Source: Byssochlamys sp. IMV 00236 (Eukaryota; Ascomycota; Eurotiomycetes; Eurotiales; Thermoascaceae). Taken from it: a stretch of 64,000 nt of DNA. This document shows, one piece after another, positions 36,161 to 47,183 of the stretch. Under the pieces are notes generated by a model, which saw nothing but the letters and a program-made list of their open reading frames with translations, was not told the origin of the DNA and searched no databases. The stretch spans positions 1 to 64,000 of the forward strand of contig MSJH02000504.1 in assembly GCA_001931875.2 (NCBI GenBank), read 5' to 3'. Made by a program: the position numbers and the translations under genes. Position 1 is the stretch's first letter; every line of letters begins with the position of its first letter.

Positions 36161-38064
36161 ATGGCGACCAAACCAGTTGCGAATGTGAAGCCAAATGTGC
36201 ACCGCGCGTGGTGGAAGGAATGTACCGTCTATCAGGTGTACCCGGCTTCGTTCAAGGACTCCAATAACGATGGCATTGGCGACATCCCCGGAATCATTTC
36301 TGAATTGGACTACATAAAAAAGCTGGGGGTTGACATTGTGTGGCTCTGTCCAGCCTACAAGTCACCTCAGGTGGATATGGGCTACGACATAGCGGATTAC
36401 TACAGTATCGCCCCCGAATACGGCACTGTTGAGGATGTTGAACGCCTAATCGAAGGCTGCCATAAGAGGGGGATGAAGCAGCTCATGGATCTTGTCGTGA
36501 ATCATACTAGTGATCAACATGAGTGGTTCAAGCAGTCACGGAGCTCGAAGGATAACCCGTATCGAAACTGGTATATCTGGAAGCCGCCGAAGTATGATGA
36601 ACAGGGCAACCGCCATCCTCCTAATAACTGGATCTCGCATTTCCAAGGTATGTACTGTACATTTTAAACATTGGCCCCCTGGATCGAGAGTAGATACGAA
36701 CGATAAAATGAACAGGCAGTGCCTGGGAGTACGACGAGCACACGGGGGAGTATTATCTGCACCTGTATGCCAAAGAGCAACCCGACCTCAACTGGGAGCA
36801 CGAGCCAGTCCGGAAGGCCGTCCACGACATCATGCGCTTCTGGCTCGATAAAGGTGCAGATGGGTTCCGAATGGACGTCATCAATTTTATCAGTAAAGAC
36901 CAGCGCTTTCTCGATGCCCCGACGAAGGACCCTAGCCAGAGGTGGCAATGGGCAGATTTGTATTACGCCAATGGTCCTCGTCTGCACGAATATCTGCAAG
37001 ATCTGGGCAAGATCCTCAAAGAGTATGACGCCTTCAGCGTTGGTGAGATGCCCTTTGTGAGGGACCTTAATGAGGTTTTGCGGGCAGTACGTTACGATCG
37101 CAACGAAATCAACATGATCTTCCATTTCGAGCATGTCGACATTGACCACGGAGAGTTTGACAAATTCGTCCCTGGTAAATGGAAACTCACCGACCTAAAG
37201 GGAATGCTTGAGTCGTGGCAGAGGTTCATGTATGACAATGATGGATGGAATGCCCTGTACTGGGAAAACCATGACCAGCCGCGCTCAATTGACAGATATA
37301 CCAATGCCAGGCCCGAGCATACAGCTGTCGCGGGGAAGATGCTTGCCAGTACTCTGGCCTTGATGAGTGGAACTCCCTTCATCTATCAAGGCCAGGAACT
37401 TGGAATGCGCAATGTGCCCAAGGAGTGGGGAATGGAAGAGTACAAGGACATTGACTGTCTCAATCACTGGAACGAGTATGTGAACCGGACTAACCCATGT
37501 CCACATCGTTGAGATTGACACTGTTTTTGCAGCCATCGGGTCAGGGATGCAAACAATCCAGCCTTACTTCAGATGTACCGTGAAGAGTACCAAAAGAAGT
37601 CCCGAGACAATGCGCGCACACCAGTTCAGTGGTCGTCTGCTCCAAACGCTGGATTTACGGGTCCTAATGTAAAGCCGTGGATGTCCGTTAACCCGAATTA
37701 CATCACAGTCAATGCAGAAGCTGAAGTTGCTGATCCAACTTCGGTATTCAACTACTGGGCGTCCGTGCTCAAGTTGCGCAAGAAGTATCTAGACATCTTT
37801 GTCTACGGGAATTTCTGCTCGATTGACCGCGACAGCGAAGAGGTCTTTGCCTACACACGTCAATATGCCGATCAAAAGGCATTGGTGGTCTGTAACTTCA
37901 CAGACAGCAGCTTACAGTGGGATCCCGTGGCCAACGGAATTGATCGCGTAACGGATGTGCTTCTCAATAACTATGAGAACACGGAGACTGCTTTTACCAA
38001 GGTTGCTGGAAAGCAGTGGATCCTACGACCCTACGAAGCGTACGTATTGCTGGTACAGCCATAG
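36161..38064 (+). CDS. GH13 alpha-glucosidase, oligo-1,6-glucosidase/maltase type
   Basis: It hydrolyses alpha-linked glucose from maltose or isomaltose-type oligosaccharides. Exons: 36161-36647, 36716-37475 and 37533-38064; the introns are 68 and 57 bp, and the product is 592 residues. There is no signal peptide, so the enzyme is probably intracellular, as yeast maltases are. GH13 conserved regions in order: DLVVNHTS (region I), [10 protein letters not shown] with the nucleophile Asp (region II), FSVGEMPF with the acid/base Glu (region III) and [10 protein letters not shown] with the third Asp (region IV); QPDLNWEHE is the region V signature of this subfamily. The residue after the nucleophile is Val, as in oligo-1,6-glucosidases, whereas strict maltases have smaller or polar residues there (family knowledge). 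That suggests isomaltose activity. No transporter or regulator gene lies beside it. Confidence 0.94.
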
Positions 38065-38712
38065 TAAGTAGTGTCTTCGCACGTCACTCTGGCAAGATTT
38101 AGTATGGGGCCACGTATAGACATAGGGACGTTTTCAATGAGCCTTGAATAGACTATGGTACCTGAATAGATGGGAGATTCTTCTCGAAGATCTTTGGCGA
38201 TCCTAGGTACTTTCAAAGTATACTTTTTCATCCGTTAGTAGTAGAACAGGTGTTTTTCTTACTGAAACACCACTCATCAGACCCGAATGGACAACATTGA
38301 AAGTCTAAAGCTAAGCCATCCTTATTGATTTGGGGCATCTACCTAGCTGGACCACATCAAATCAGGATAGATGGGTCTCGAGTCGTCATGAAGCGGAGTC
38401 GGCTGTACTAAAATGATATAATTAAGGGCATTATGTATCGCAGTTGATCTCGGCTCCGTCCGCCGAAATCAAGATTTCCCCGCAAAACGAAACAGCGCCA
38501 TCGTTGGCATTCATCTACTCTACAACTCACGTTCATTCTTCTCCTCGATCCGCCTTTCCCCGTTCATTTTCAGCAAATCAAATAAGATCCTTCTTTTGGA
38601 TTCTATTTTCCTAATAATAACTATACATTCATTCCCGTTCGGTCCATTCGTTCTCTATCTACCTACCTCCTAGCATCGATCTCCCACCGATAAGTAACTA
38701 AAGCAAGGAAGG
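38065..38712. promoter_or_regulatory. cnxH upstream region
   Basis: This 648-bp spacer follows the glucosidase stop and precedes cnxH. Its right half is C/T-rich (CTACCTACCTCC near 38660), typical of a fungal promoter and 5' leader. No gene seen. Confidence 0.5.
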
Positions 38713-39456
38713 ATGTCCAATACGAAGATACCTCCTCCCAACCTCAAAGAAGCCGCATCGTCTCCCACCACGAAATCACAACGACGCAATACTCCCGACC
38801 TAGAATCCCCAGAGATGATCCCAAAAATGGACTCCGAAACAACCACCACCACCACCACCTCTTATCAACCCATCGACACCTCCATCTCCTCCTCAATAAC
38901 CTCTACAATAACAACCGAACCCATCCCACCACACCTCGACCCATCCACCTACCCACGCAGCATCCACCTCCCCAACGACAACATCCATCTCCTCCTCACT
39001 TACTCCCCTCTCGACCCATCCGCTATTCTCTCCGAAGTCAACTCCCCCTCCGCAGGCGCAAATGTTCTCTTCCTCGGCACAACCCGCGACACATTCGAAG
39101 ACCGCGCCGTCGCGCAACTCAGCTATACATCCTACGCTCCCCTCGCACTGCGCACCCTGGCTACGATCGCAGAGGATGCTGTGTCCAAGTACAAATTGAC
39201 GGGGATAAGCATCGCGCATAGATTGGGGGTGGTTCCGATTCAGGAGGCGTCGATTGCGATTGCGGTTAGTTCTGGGCATAGACGCGCAGCGTGGAGGGCT
39301 GGGGAGGAGGTGTTGGAGCTGTGTAAGGAGAAAGTGGAGATTTGGAAACAAGAGGAGTTTGTTGAGGGGGATGCGGAGTGGAGGGCGAATAGGGATCGGG
39401 ATGCGGATGGGAAATTGGTCGTGAGGGATGTGTCGACTTTTTCGGATGGGGTATAA
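38713..39456 (+). CDS. cnxH: Molybdopterin synthase catalytic (large) subunit, MoaE/MOCS2B
   Basis: It inserts sulfur into precursor Z (cPMP) to form molybdopterin, together with the small sulfur-carrier subunit; nitrate reductase and xanthine dehydrogenase depend on it. Single exon of 247 codons. The first about 75 residues are disordered and include a poly-Thr run coded by ACC repeats (about 38841-38858). The MoaE fold covers residues about 85-225: [64 protein letters not shown] and [11 protein letters not shown]. The His-Arg pair in SGHRRA and the Lys residues in CKEKVEIWK correspond to the catalytic residues of MoaE. The small-subunit gene is not in the window. Its 3' end faces SCO1 across 290 bp. 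Confidence 0.94.
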   Translation: MSNTKIPPPNLKEAASSPTTKSQRRNTPDLESPEMIPKMDSETTTTTTTSYQPIDTSISSSITSTITTEPIPPHLDPSTYPRSIHLPNDNIHLLLTYSPLDPSAILSEVNSPSAGANVLFLGTTRDTFEDRAVAQLSYTSYAPLALRTLATIAEDAVSKYKLTGISIAHRLGVVPIQEASIAIAVSSGHRRAAWRAGEEVLELCKEKVEIWKQEEFVEGDAEWRANRDRDADGKLVVRDVSTFSDGV

Positions 39457-39746
39457 TCAATACATAGATAAGATACAGAAAGAAAAAAAAAAGGGTATAT
39501 ATTGTTGTGTGTAGCTATTTTTGACGAACAGCTAACTACCGATAATGAATTAGTCTTGAGTCTTCCGGCGGTTAACTATATAGCTCCTTCTATAATCCGA
39601 GACGGGAGGGAGCGGCCTTTTAATATTTGATGGATTGATCGATTGATTGATAGATAAAACATCAGAGTAGGGTATGTCTAGTGTACATGTACATCACAGT
39701 GGTCCCCACTTCTCCATAACTCCGATCAGCAAGGCCGTTTTAATTC

Positions 39747-40931
39747 TTACAAGTTTTGTTGAGAGCTTTGGGTGTCTGGCTTGGTATCAAGCGGCTTTCC
39801 CTCCCTCTTCCAGTCATTGATATGGTCCATGATGACCTTGGTAGCAGAGGCCGGAGTGTCCTGGCGACCGATACATTCGACGAAGTCTCCCTCGGGATCT
39901 GAGAGGACCGTTAGCAAAGACCAAATCCCGGGCCGCAAGAGCGCGAAAGAAAAGTGCGGAAGGACAACTCACCCATCAAATAGAAGTAGATACTGTGGTC
40001 GACCAAGTAGTCCTCGCCGGGCTTAACGTTCTCCGGAGTGGAAAAGTACACACGGTATTGCTTGCAGACATTCTTGACCTGCTCGTATGTTCCGGTCAAA
40101 CCGATAATGTCGGGGTGGAACTCCTTCAGGTACTTGCGCAGGACCTCAGGAGTGTCTCGGGCTGGGTCACAGGTGATGAAGACCGGACGCATAACATCCT
40201 CTCCATTAGCAGACTCGCGGACCTTGTCGATGATAGCTGCCATCTTGTCGAGTTCATCGGGGCAAATATCGGGGCAGTGGGTGAAGCCGAAGTAGACCTG
40301 TCATGAGTTCCGCATTGGTCAGCCGCTTCGTTCTGTTAAATGAAGAGATAATGTTTGCAGATGATAGTAGATCATTCCATATCTACCATATAATAAAAGA
40401 TTGTATATAGACAATGCATATGCAAAACGCAAGGATACTCACAAAGCTATATTTCCCCTTCAGATTTTGTTCCGTAAACACGTCCCCATTCAGATCCTTC
40501 AAAACGAACGGCCCTCCCACTCTCGGCTTTCCCACTCCCTTGCTCATCTCAACGATGCGCTTACGCTCCAATCGCGCCTTCTCGAACTTGAAGTATCCGA
40601 TCATACCTACACCCGTGATGACAAACAGCAGCGCTGCCTTCCAGGAAAATGGACCGGTGGTGGCGCGCGACTTCAGCTGAGCCATCGTCTTAGCTTTCAA
40701 GCGGAGCGGGGTTGTCGAAAATGAACGAGCTGGAACAGCATTGTTCGATACTCGGGATAGGGGGGTTTTCGTGGAGGAGGCGTTGTTTCGACATTGTGTC
40801 TGCGGCCTTGTTCGGAGGTACAGAGCGGAGTGTGATGGGACCGTACGCGGGGAAGCGTGTTCGAGGGAGGAGAGGGAGAGACGAGACGTTCTCCCGACGA
40901 GCTGTGAGATAGACTGGAATGAGGACGCCAT
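39747..40931 (-). CDS. SCO1: SCO1 copper chaperone for cytochrome c oxidase
   Basis: Delivers copper to the CuA site of cytochrome oxidase subunit 2 at the inner mitochondrial membrane. Minus-strand exons: 40931-40443, 40297-39973 and 39898-39747; introns of 145 and 74 bp; 321 residues. The N-terminus is rich in Ser and Arg with few acids and should be a mitochondrial targeting sequence (through about residue 80). One membrane helix follows (WKAALLFVITGVGMIGYF, about 92-110). The thioredoxin-like domain contains the copper-binding CPDIC motif (Cys171 and Cys175) in VYFGFTHCPDICPDEL and the copper-ligand His in YLVDHSIYFYL. PVFITCDPARDTPEVL is also characteristic. All functional residues are present. 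Confidence 0.95.
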
Positions 40932-41670
40932 TGCTTTGTGTGGCCGCGCAGTCTCTACGGCGTAAAGTGGAATGGGTTCGTCCTGTGCTTACTGAAGCTC
41001 AATTGCGGCCGCTCCGAAATCTCCAGATCTAGATATACTGCGGAACAACGATCCTCCGGAATACAGCTAAAAGTCACATGAACAGCGGTTGGATTACTCA
41101 GCCGTCTACTCTGGAGATGAATCGAAAATGCCAAAATGCGACTCGTGAATGCAGTATGTATTTTGATTAGGCTGAGTTCGAAGACTGCCACCGAAAAATA
41201 TATCCTTAGAATTACAAATTAATTCACATCCCAGCTCATGCCAGTTGGAATCGAGAGACCTCCTCATTTCGGTATGACCATCATGCAGCAACTGCAAATT
41301 GAGGACTCCGAGAGCGCTTTATGTATGATGCATGCGCTCCGTTCCCAGAAGGAAATGAAAACTCAGAATGTGCAGGTTGTAAAGAAAAGAGAGATGTACT
41401 CTGGGGAATAGAGAGAAAGCAGAAGGAAAAAGAAAATAATCAAGGGAAAAAAGAACAAAGAACAAAGAAGACAAGGAGACTCGTTACAATAACTCAAATG
41501 AGACACACTTCTAGTCAACAAGAAAGCAACGAACATCTATGCCATCGACGCAAACTTAGGAATATCGACCACGAAGCGAAATGGTATATGTGTCGTGAAA
41601 CAGCAAGACATATGACTTGGATGTTGAAACCACCGTTGGATCTGGTACTGTTCATCCCCGGCTCCGGCCT
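40932..41670. other. Intergenic region, SCO1 promoter
   Basis: Lies between the SCO1 start and the stop of the next minus-strand gene. It contains a purine-rich A/G stretch at about 41381-41475 on the plus strand (GAAAGCAGAAGGAAAAAGAA), i.e. a pyrimidine tract on the transcribed strand. No gene seen. Confidence 0.5.
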
Positions 41671-44187
41671 CTACTGCATACCCCTGCTGGCTTGACTTGC
41701 ACGGCTTGGGCTCGTGCGGCTTCTCTCATCCTCTTCAATGACATCGCTCAGGCGTGTGGGATGCCTGTGTCGGGGAGTGACGGAGTCCCAACCACTTCCC
41801 CAGGTGGAGCCGCTGTAGTCGACGCCCTGACCATAGCCAGAATGGAGAGGCGCTCCAGTGGTAGCGGCCGGCAAGCTTCCATAGCCAGCTCCGCTGGTAT
41901 AATCGCCACTGTATTCCTGTTCTTCTTCAGGCTCTCCTTCATACTCCTCACTGCCCTCGGACATGGCACGAGGGTACGTGCGACGACCTTCAGGGTCACG
42001 ACGATAGCCAGGGTCAGCTCCATACTCTTCTTCGCCCAAGTCGCTTTCAGTACCGACAGTGCTAGGACGGTAAGATTGATCGTCTGGCTCGGAAATCGGG
42101 CGTCCAGCGTGAAGAGCAGAGCCTTCATGCTGATAGAACCGTCCTGTCTCTTGGCCGTGTGAGTAAGCGCCTGACGACGGGACTTGGCTCTGAGTGGTAC
42201 TGGGTCGGCCACCCTCGATGAATGGGTCCTCTGTTGGGGAAGAGGGCTGTTCCTCGTAATATTGCTCCTCAGAACCAGATCCCTGGGGTCCCTGGCCTCC
42301 CATGCTGGACGGTCCTGGACCGCCTGGATACGGGCCTTCGCGCGTCGGAGGTCGATTTGTTCCACCTTGTCGGCTGGGAACCCCTTGGATCATCGGGACC
42401 ACCTGTACTCCTCCTACAAGAGTGGGCTCACCGTTGCGAAGAGAAGTTGTGCGGTCACGCTCTTCCTGTTCTCTTCGACCCAATTCTTCCCATGCTCGAC
42501 GGGCCTCTTCCTTCGAGATCTGGAGTTCGCGGCGCATCTCTTTCACCAATTGCTCCGCCTTCGCCTTTTCACTCTCAGATTTTTGACTGGAGGCTACCGC
42601 TTCAGCACGCTGCTGGCGCTCCACTCGGAGCTGTCGTTCCAACTCAGCCTGCTTTTCTTGAGCGCGTTCTTGCTCTGCCCGTGTGTCGAAGAACCATCGC
42701 TGGAACTTGCGCTCGGAAGAGGCCCGCAATCGCTGAAGTTCCACAACCGCATGGAAAAGATTCGCTCCAGCAGCAGACAGATCAGTGACCTGGCGAGCTA
42801 ACTGCTGACTGATAGGATCACGGCTCAGCTCCTCGTTGCTCTGCTCGAGCTTTCTGATCCAATACCCCGTGAGACCCTCCCAGTGAGAAGACAACGTTTC
42901 CCACCGTTCGAAAGCATGAGGGAAAGTTGCTCGACGTGGCTGTGATTGGGAGCCTTGAGATGACTGCGGTTGCTGCGATCCGCTAGCAGCTGGTTGTGGG
43001 CCGGTCTGCGATGGCATACCGGGTGGTCTCGGTTGGAATTGCGACGACTGCTGCGGAGCGTAACCGGCAGAAGTTGCATGTGGAGGTTGTTGCGAATTAG
43101 GAGGGACAGCTTTCGGCTGTCCTTGAGCAATGGTCGATGCCCGTGGGCGTTCGGCTGTACCAACATTGGCGGTCTCCTGTCTCTGTGTTGCACCAGGAGC
43201 CGATGTTTGTTGAAATCCTGTAGGAGGGACAACGGACACGCTACCACCACCCCGGTCATGTCTGATTCGTGGATCTTGCTGAGGAGCAATTCCGACCTTC
43301 CGCTGCGAAGCCGTATCGCCGGCAACGCCAGCAGCAGTATATTGAGTCTGCGCTTGTGTCATCTGTTCCTGTTCCTGCTGCCGTTTCATTTCGGCTTCCT
43401 GTTGTTCTCTCTCCTTGGCTTCTTTTTCTGCCTTCTTTCGGGCTTCCCGGTCCCGACGCTGCCTCATGATGTCCGTCGGTGTTCGGACACCGCTGGGAGG
43501 TTGCGTGTGCACAGGGACAGGGCCCTGCGCTGAACGAGAGCTGCCATTCTGAGCACGAGGGTTCATTCCCGGAGCAGGCGATCCACCTCCGCTCATGACT
43601 TCAGACATGGAAGCGTTCTCTTCGTCCAAGTCTGGTGTAAAGGGGAAAGGCCTCCGTATGGCTTCTTCAAGAACCCAGAGAATCGCCGAGGCGGTTCGTG
43701 GAGATACACGACCAGACCTAGGAGGCCAGTATGATTCCAGTAGCCGCGGGTGCGGTGTCTGAGTCGTAGACTCCTCACCCTCGGTTTGTACTTCCGAAAG
43801 GGCTGGAGGTAGGTCTGCGATTCCACCAGCTAGACCCGGTAGGTTTTGCGGGGGAACTGCGGAGCCCTGTTCGGCGGGTCTGAGGTCTAGGTTCTGGAGC
43901 GCTGTCTCATCTATCGAAACAGCACGTCGATGGATGGCGTGTCGATCTTCAAGTCGAGGAGTGACCCTTCGCAATGAGCGGCCACTGCCAGTAGCGCTTG
44001 ACGGACGAGGTAGGGGAGAGTGAGTAGGGGGAAGAGCAGGATCGTGAGCAGACTGCTGCTGGCGTTGCGGCGAAACGTTCGTGAGCGTGGATGGGTCGTA
44101 AATTTCGTAGGTCTCGTCAAGTGCTCTGCGATTTGCAGGAGACACGGTTGAAACGGGTATATGCGACTCGGGGACGTGAGAAGACAA
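41671..44187 (-). CDS. Large disordered fungal protein with two coiled coils
   Basis: Unknown function. A single exon of 838 codons. The first about 160 residues are disordered and rich in Pro and Ser. A short hydrophobic/aromatic helix at about 163-190 (RTASAILWVLEEAIRRPFPF) looks like a conserved core. Residues about 242-275 form a Lys/Glu/Gln coiled coil (KKAEKEAKEREQQEAEMKRQ), followed by a Gln/Pro-rich linker. A second structured part begins near residue 425 (FERWETLSSHWEGLTGYWIR) and runs into a long coiled coil to about 600 (RKFQRWFFDTRAEQERAQ, SEKAKAEQLVKEMRREL). The tail is Gly/Tyr/Glu-rich and ends in charged RTSPSRASQASRG. No signal peptide or catalytic motif is seen. The architecture suggests a scaffold or cytoskeletal role (inference only). 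Confidence 0.85.
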   Translation of the reverse strand: MSSHVPESHIPVSTVSPANRRALDETYEIYDPSTLTNVSPQRQQQSAHDPALPPTHSPLPRPSSATGSGRSLRRVTPRLEDRHAIHRRAVSIDETALQNLDLRPAEQGSAVPPQNLPGLAGGIADLPPALSEVQTEGEESTTQTPHPRLLESYWPPRSGRVSPRTASAILWVLEEAIRRPFPFTPDLDEENASMSEVMSGGGSPAPGMNPRAQNGSSRSAQGPVPVHTQPPSGVRTPTDIMRQRRDREARKKAEKEAKEREQQEAEMKRQQEQEQMTQAQTQYTAAGVAGDTASQRKVGIAPQQDPRIRHDRGGGSVSVVPPTGFQQTSAPGATQRQETANVGTAERPRASTIAQGQPKAVPPNSQQPPHATSAGYAPQQSSQFQPRPPGMPSQTGPQPAASGSQQPQSSQGSQSQPRRATFPHAFERWETLSSHWEGLTGYWIRKLEQSNEELSRDPISQQLARQVTDLSAAGANLFHAVVELQRLRASSERKFQRWFFDTRAEQERAQEKQAELERQLRVERQQRAEAVASSQKSESEKAKAEQLVKEMRRELQISKEEARRAWEELGRREQEERDRTTSLRNGEPTLVGGVQVVPMIQGVPSRQGGTNRPPTREGPYPGGPGPSSMGGQGPQGSGSEEQYYEEQPSSPTEDPFIEGGRPSTTQSQVPSSGAYSHGQETGRFYQHEGSALHAGRPISEPDDQSYRPSTVGTESDLGEEEYGADPGYRRDPEGRRTYPRAMSEGSEEYEGEPEEEQEYSGDYTSGAGYGSLPAATTGAPLHSGYGQGVDYSGSTWGSGWDSVTPRHRHPTRLSDVIEEDERSRTSPSRASQASRGMQ

Positions 44188-45390
44188 CGTGAGAGAAAAC
44201 GAATTAATGAAGAATAACAGATGGAACCGCGCCCCTACAGACTGGGACGACGACGTAAAGTAGCGAAAACTACTCTGGTCGCGATATCGCTGCTATCCAG
44301 AGCTTCTTCTGGCAGCTGGCGCAACACGGAGCTGGGAATAGAAAGCCGTCCACAGGCAGCACTTGGCTGGTATGTGCTGTGTAATTGACAATCTGGAGAA
44401 AATGGATCACAACCGCAGACTGAATATCACTCTGGGAGGCGTAGCAAAACTAAATGACCAGAGAGAGGTGAGCAGTTGTGGCTGGTCAAATGGGAGAGGT
44501 CGATTAATTCAGATGGCTGGGCGAGTCGCGCCAGCTGCAGCTTGAGCTGCGACGCAGTGCCTGGTGTCGAGTTGAACACCGCAACCACTGCCAGGGCGTC
44601 ATTGAGCAGCCTATGCGAGCTCAATTGCTGGCGCTCCAGCGCTTGCTGGTCTCAACTCAAGCGTCCGCGCCCTGGTAGTCGCATAAAGTGCCGATGTGAT
44701 CTTTTGACGGGAGAGAAGATGGCAGTCTGTACCTACTGGAAGAAGTTCCTTGGCGCGCCGGGCCCGCCAGCCGACCTGCAGTGGTCGCTTTCTTTCCTCA
44801 CCACTTCACACTTCAAGTCTGGAGATCCTCGAGTCCCGTTTGTCTGACTTGTCCGGATGCTGATGGCTGATTCCTGTGGATGGTGCGACGGCCCAGCTGT
44901 TCGAAACAGTCACGCACTCGAGCATTGACCCAACGTCCCCAAGCCTACCATGTGGGCTGTCGCACACGCTGGACGGGCAGCGATACAGATTGCTGAAGGA
45001 AAATGACGTTGGTCTGTTCGAGACAGGCTGTGCGGTCTATAACAAGGCGCAAAAGGACAATAATCACGGCATGGCCCAGTTCGTCAGGCATCCAGAATTG
45101 CGATCCAAGGCTCCACGCTCAGCATCACTCTAAATAATGAAAGCACAACGCATTCGCAAGGCGGGGGAGCACTGAGTGTCCCCTCTTTGGGCTGCTGCTT
45201 AACGAGATCTGGGCGAGCCGCTGGTTGATGAGCTGGCACTGCGTTGATCGTGCCTTGGGATTCTACGGTCAAGGAAGCCGGCATCTACTCCAATCATTAT
45301 TGAAGGGCCTCGTCTGTTAGGCGCCTGATTGCCATTTTGAGACTCCCTGGATGTTCCTTATACTTGAAGTTCTTCCGGCTGATCGCAGCC

Positions 45391-45607
45391 ATGGTTCGAT
45401 CGTTCCCTCGAACCGCGGTTCCCGACTACTTAAATGGGGCGCTTCTCCCTGACCCCACAGAGCTACCTAAGAATAAAAACGCTCCCGTTGTTCTGGTGTC
45501 CTCTGGAATGGCGGGGACACATTCTATGGTATGTACTTGGGGATATTCGAGCTGATTGATGGAGTCTTATATCCTGTATGGCCTTGCAGTCTGCAATGAA
45601 CTTGTAG
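45391..45607 (+). CDS. Possible tiny two-exon gene or gene fragment
   Basis: An ATG at 45391 opens 46 codons (ending SGMAGTHSM) up to a consensus GTATGT donor at 45529. A matching acceptor (CCTTGCAG, ending at 45589) keeps frame and is followed by five codons and TAG at 45605-45607, for a 51-residue product. The stretch NKNAPVVLVSSGMAGTHS reads like a piece of an enzyme core. It is more likely a truncated remnant of a larger gene than a functional small protein. Family unknown. Confidence 0.22.
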
Positions 45608-45679
45608 ATTTTTCAAAAGTTTTCCAGTTATTTCGATGGTCGGGTCGCTTCATTCCTCGACGGCAGATATATAAAACGA

Positions 45680-45745
45680 CCATGACCAAGGTTATGATTC
45701 GAACCTCCTAGCTGTCAGCTAGGTTACTTGTCCGACTCTAGATCT
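45680..45745 (-). other. tRNA-like sequence, probably not functional
   Basis: On the minus strand there is a T-arm-like GGTTCGAATC (plus-strand 45696-45705) next to a perfect 5-bp stem with 7-base loop, CCTAG-CTGACAG-CTAGG (45707-45723), resembling an anticodon arm with T33. The variable loop is missing, the T stem does not pair in the standard register, and no acceptor stem closes the structure. It may be a decayed tRNA or chance. Confidence 0.2.
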
Positions 45746-46443
45746 AGGGGAGATAGACCCTATACTGTATTTATCTCCTAATAACAAGTAGTAAATCTAG
45801 ATCCCAAGAATCCAGCTGGCCCTTTGCCAAGAACCTAATACAAACGAATGATAAAACAGACCATAGATCCCAGACCGTTTTCCCGCGTGGCTCGGGCCAT
45901 ACACCGTTGACCCAATTGTGGCGTATTCGATCGACGCCCAATTGAGACCATGAAACAAATATGACTTTCAACTGATAAAATATGGTTTCTTGTTTCATTG
46001 CGAATAATTGGGCACTATTCTATTCAATTTGACTCGGTGAGCTCGTCACCCAGTAAGTATCGCACTCACAGCGCTAAGCCTGAAGGGAACGGGCGTCATA
46101 CTGTCCCTATCCAGCGATATCGATAGTATATGCCTTACGTCTTGGCTCAGGGACATGGATACGAAAGTGGTGCCTCCATTGGATTCAAAAGTCGGGATTC
46201 ATAGTCCCCTTCCATGTCAGCATAATTCGTAATAAGTAACCTAACCCAGTTAGCCAGCATCTGTCTACGCAACACGAGAAGAATAAGTAATGAGAGTCAG
46301 AAGAGCATGTTTGATAGTAATGCGTTACTGGTAAAGGAAAAGCTAAGACTGGGACTAAGGGGTAGAGTGAGTAATGATACTCCTCAGAGAAAATACAAAA
46401 AGAAAACCCCCGGCGAAACGCCATATTCATATTATATTGAACA

Positions 46444-47183
46444 TTTGCGGGCATTGAAACTGATCTGATGAACATCAACACCAAGGCTAAGGTCAGCGGC
46501 CATCTCCCTGATAATGGTGGTCTTGAGAAATCTCTTGGTGGCGCAGAAATCATTGTCGTGACTGCTGGTATCACCCGCAAGCCCGGTATGACGAGAGGTG
46601 GAGGGTGACAGACGCGATTGGCCTTGTAGGGCAGAAACCTTAGGCCACATCTGTGACAGTACTTAGTTTCTAGATCTTTTTAAAGCATCGTGGCCTATTG
46701 CAGCGCACTTAGAATGTGCGCCACATATTGACAACGCTGTGATATGCCAATTTTCCCCCAGACTAACGCCAGCATCATCCGTGACATCTCCGAAGTTGCT
46801 GCGACTTGCCCTAATGCGACCTCTTGCGTGGTGACCAATCCCGTTAACTCGACCATCCCCGTTGCGGCCGAGGCTATGAAGAAGGCTGGTGTATTAGACC
46901 CCACGTGGTGTTATGAGCCTCGACGTTGTGCGTGCCTCTACATGCGTTGCGCAAGCTCTCGGTGGGAGTTGGTCCCGGTTATTGGCGGCCACAGCAGAGC
47001 CACCATTCTCTCTCTATATAGCCAAGCTCAGCATACTGTCAAGACTGAATTGGGAGAAACCGGGGCCATCAAAAAGTGTTCCCTATTGGTGACTAGTCAG
47101 AAAATGAGACGAAACTGCTTGAGGTTGATCTAAGTGACCTTAAGACGAACATTGCCAGTGGCGTTTCTTTTATATCCGCCTGA
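46444..47183 (+). pseudogene. Decayed NAD-malate dehydrogenase copy
   Basis: Pieces of an MDH lie in order on the plus strand in more than one frame. Positions 46450-46602 read through DLMNINTKAKVSGHLPDNGG and GAEIIVVTAGITRKPGMTR. After an interrupted stretch that ends like an intron acceptor (TTTTCCCCCAG, 46751-46761), the sequence resumes with TNASIIRDISEVAATCPNAT and VVTNPVNSTIPVAAEAMKKA. A frameshift near 46900 is followed by SLDVVRASTCVAQALGG, then a second shift into VPVIGGHSRATI, where the Gly after the active-site HS is Arg. About 80 residues are then missing before the C-terminal KLLEVDLSDLKTNIASGVSF and a TGA at 47181. The N-terminal nucleotide-binding GxGxxG part is absent. The surviving intron edge argues for a DNA-level duplicate rather than a retrocopy. 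Confidence 0.8.

Larger units (their letters stand above)
44188..46443. other. Gene-poor region left of the MDH pseudogene
   Basis: The first few hundred bases hold the promoter of the coiled-coil gene. A small spliced frame (45391-45607) and a tRNA-like arm pair (about 45680-45745) are listed separately. No other gene is convincing. Confidence 0.45.

Noticed and set aside
42184..43533. Several plus-strand frames of 180-205 codons
   Set aside because: Shadows of the 838-residue coiled-coil protein on the minus strand.
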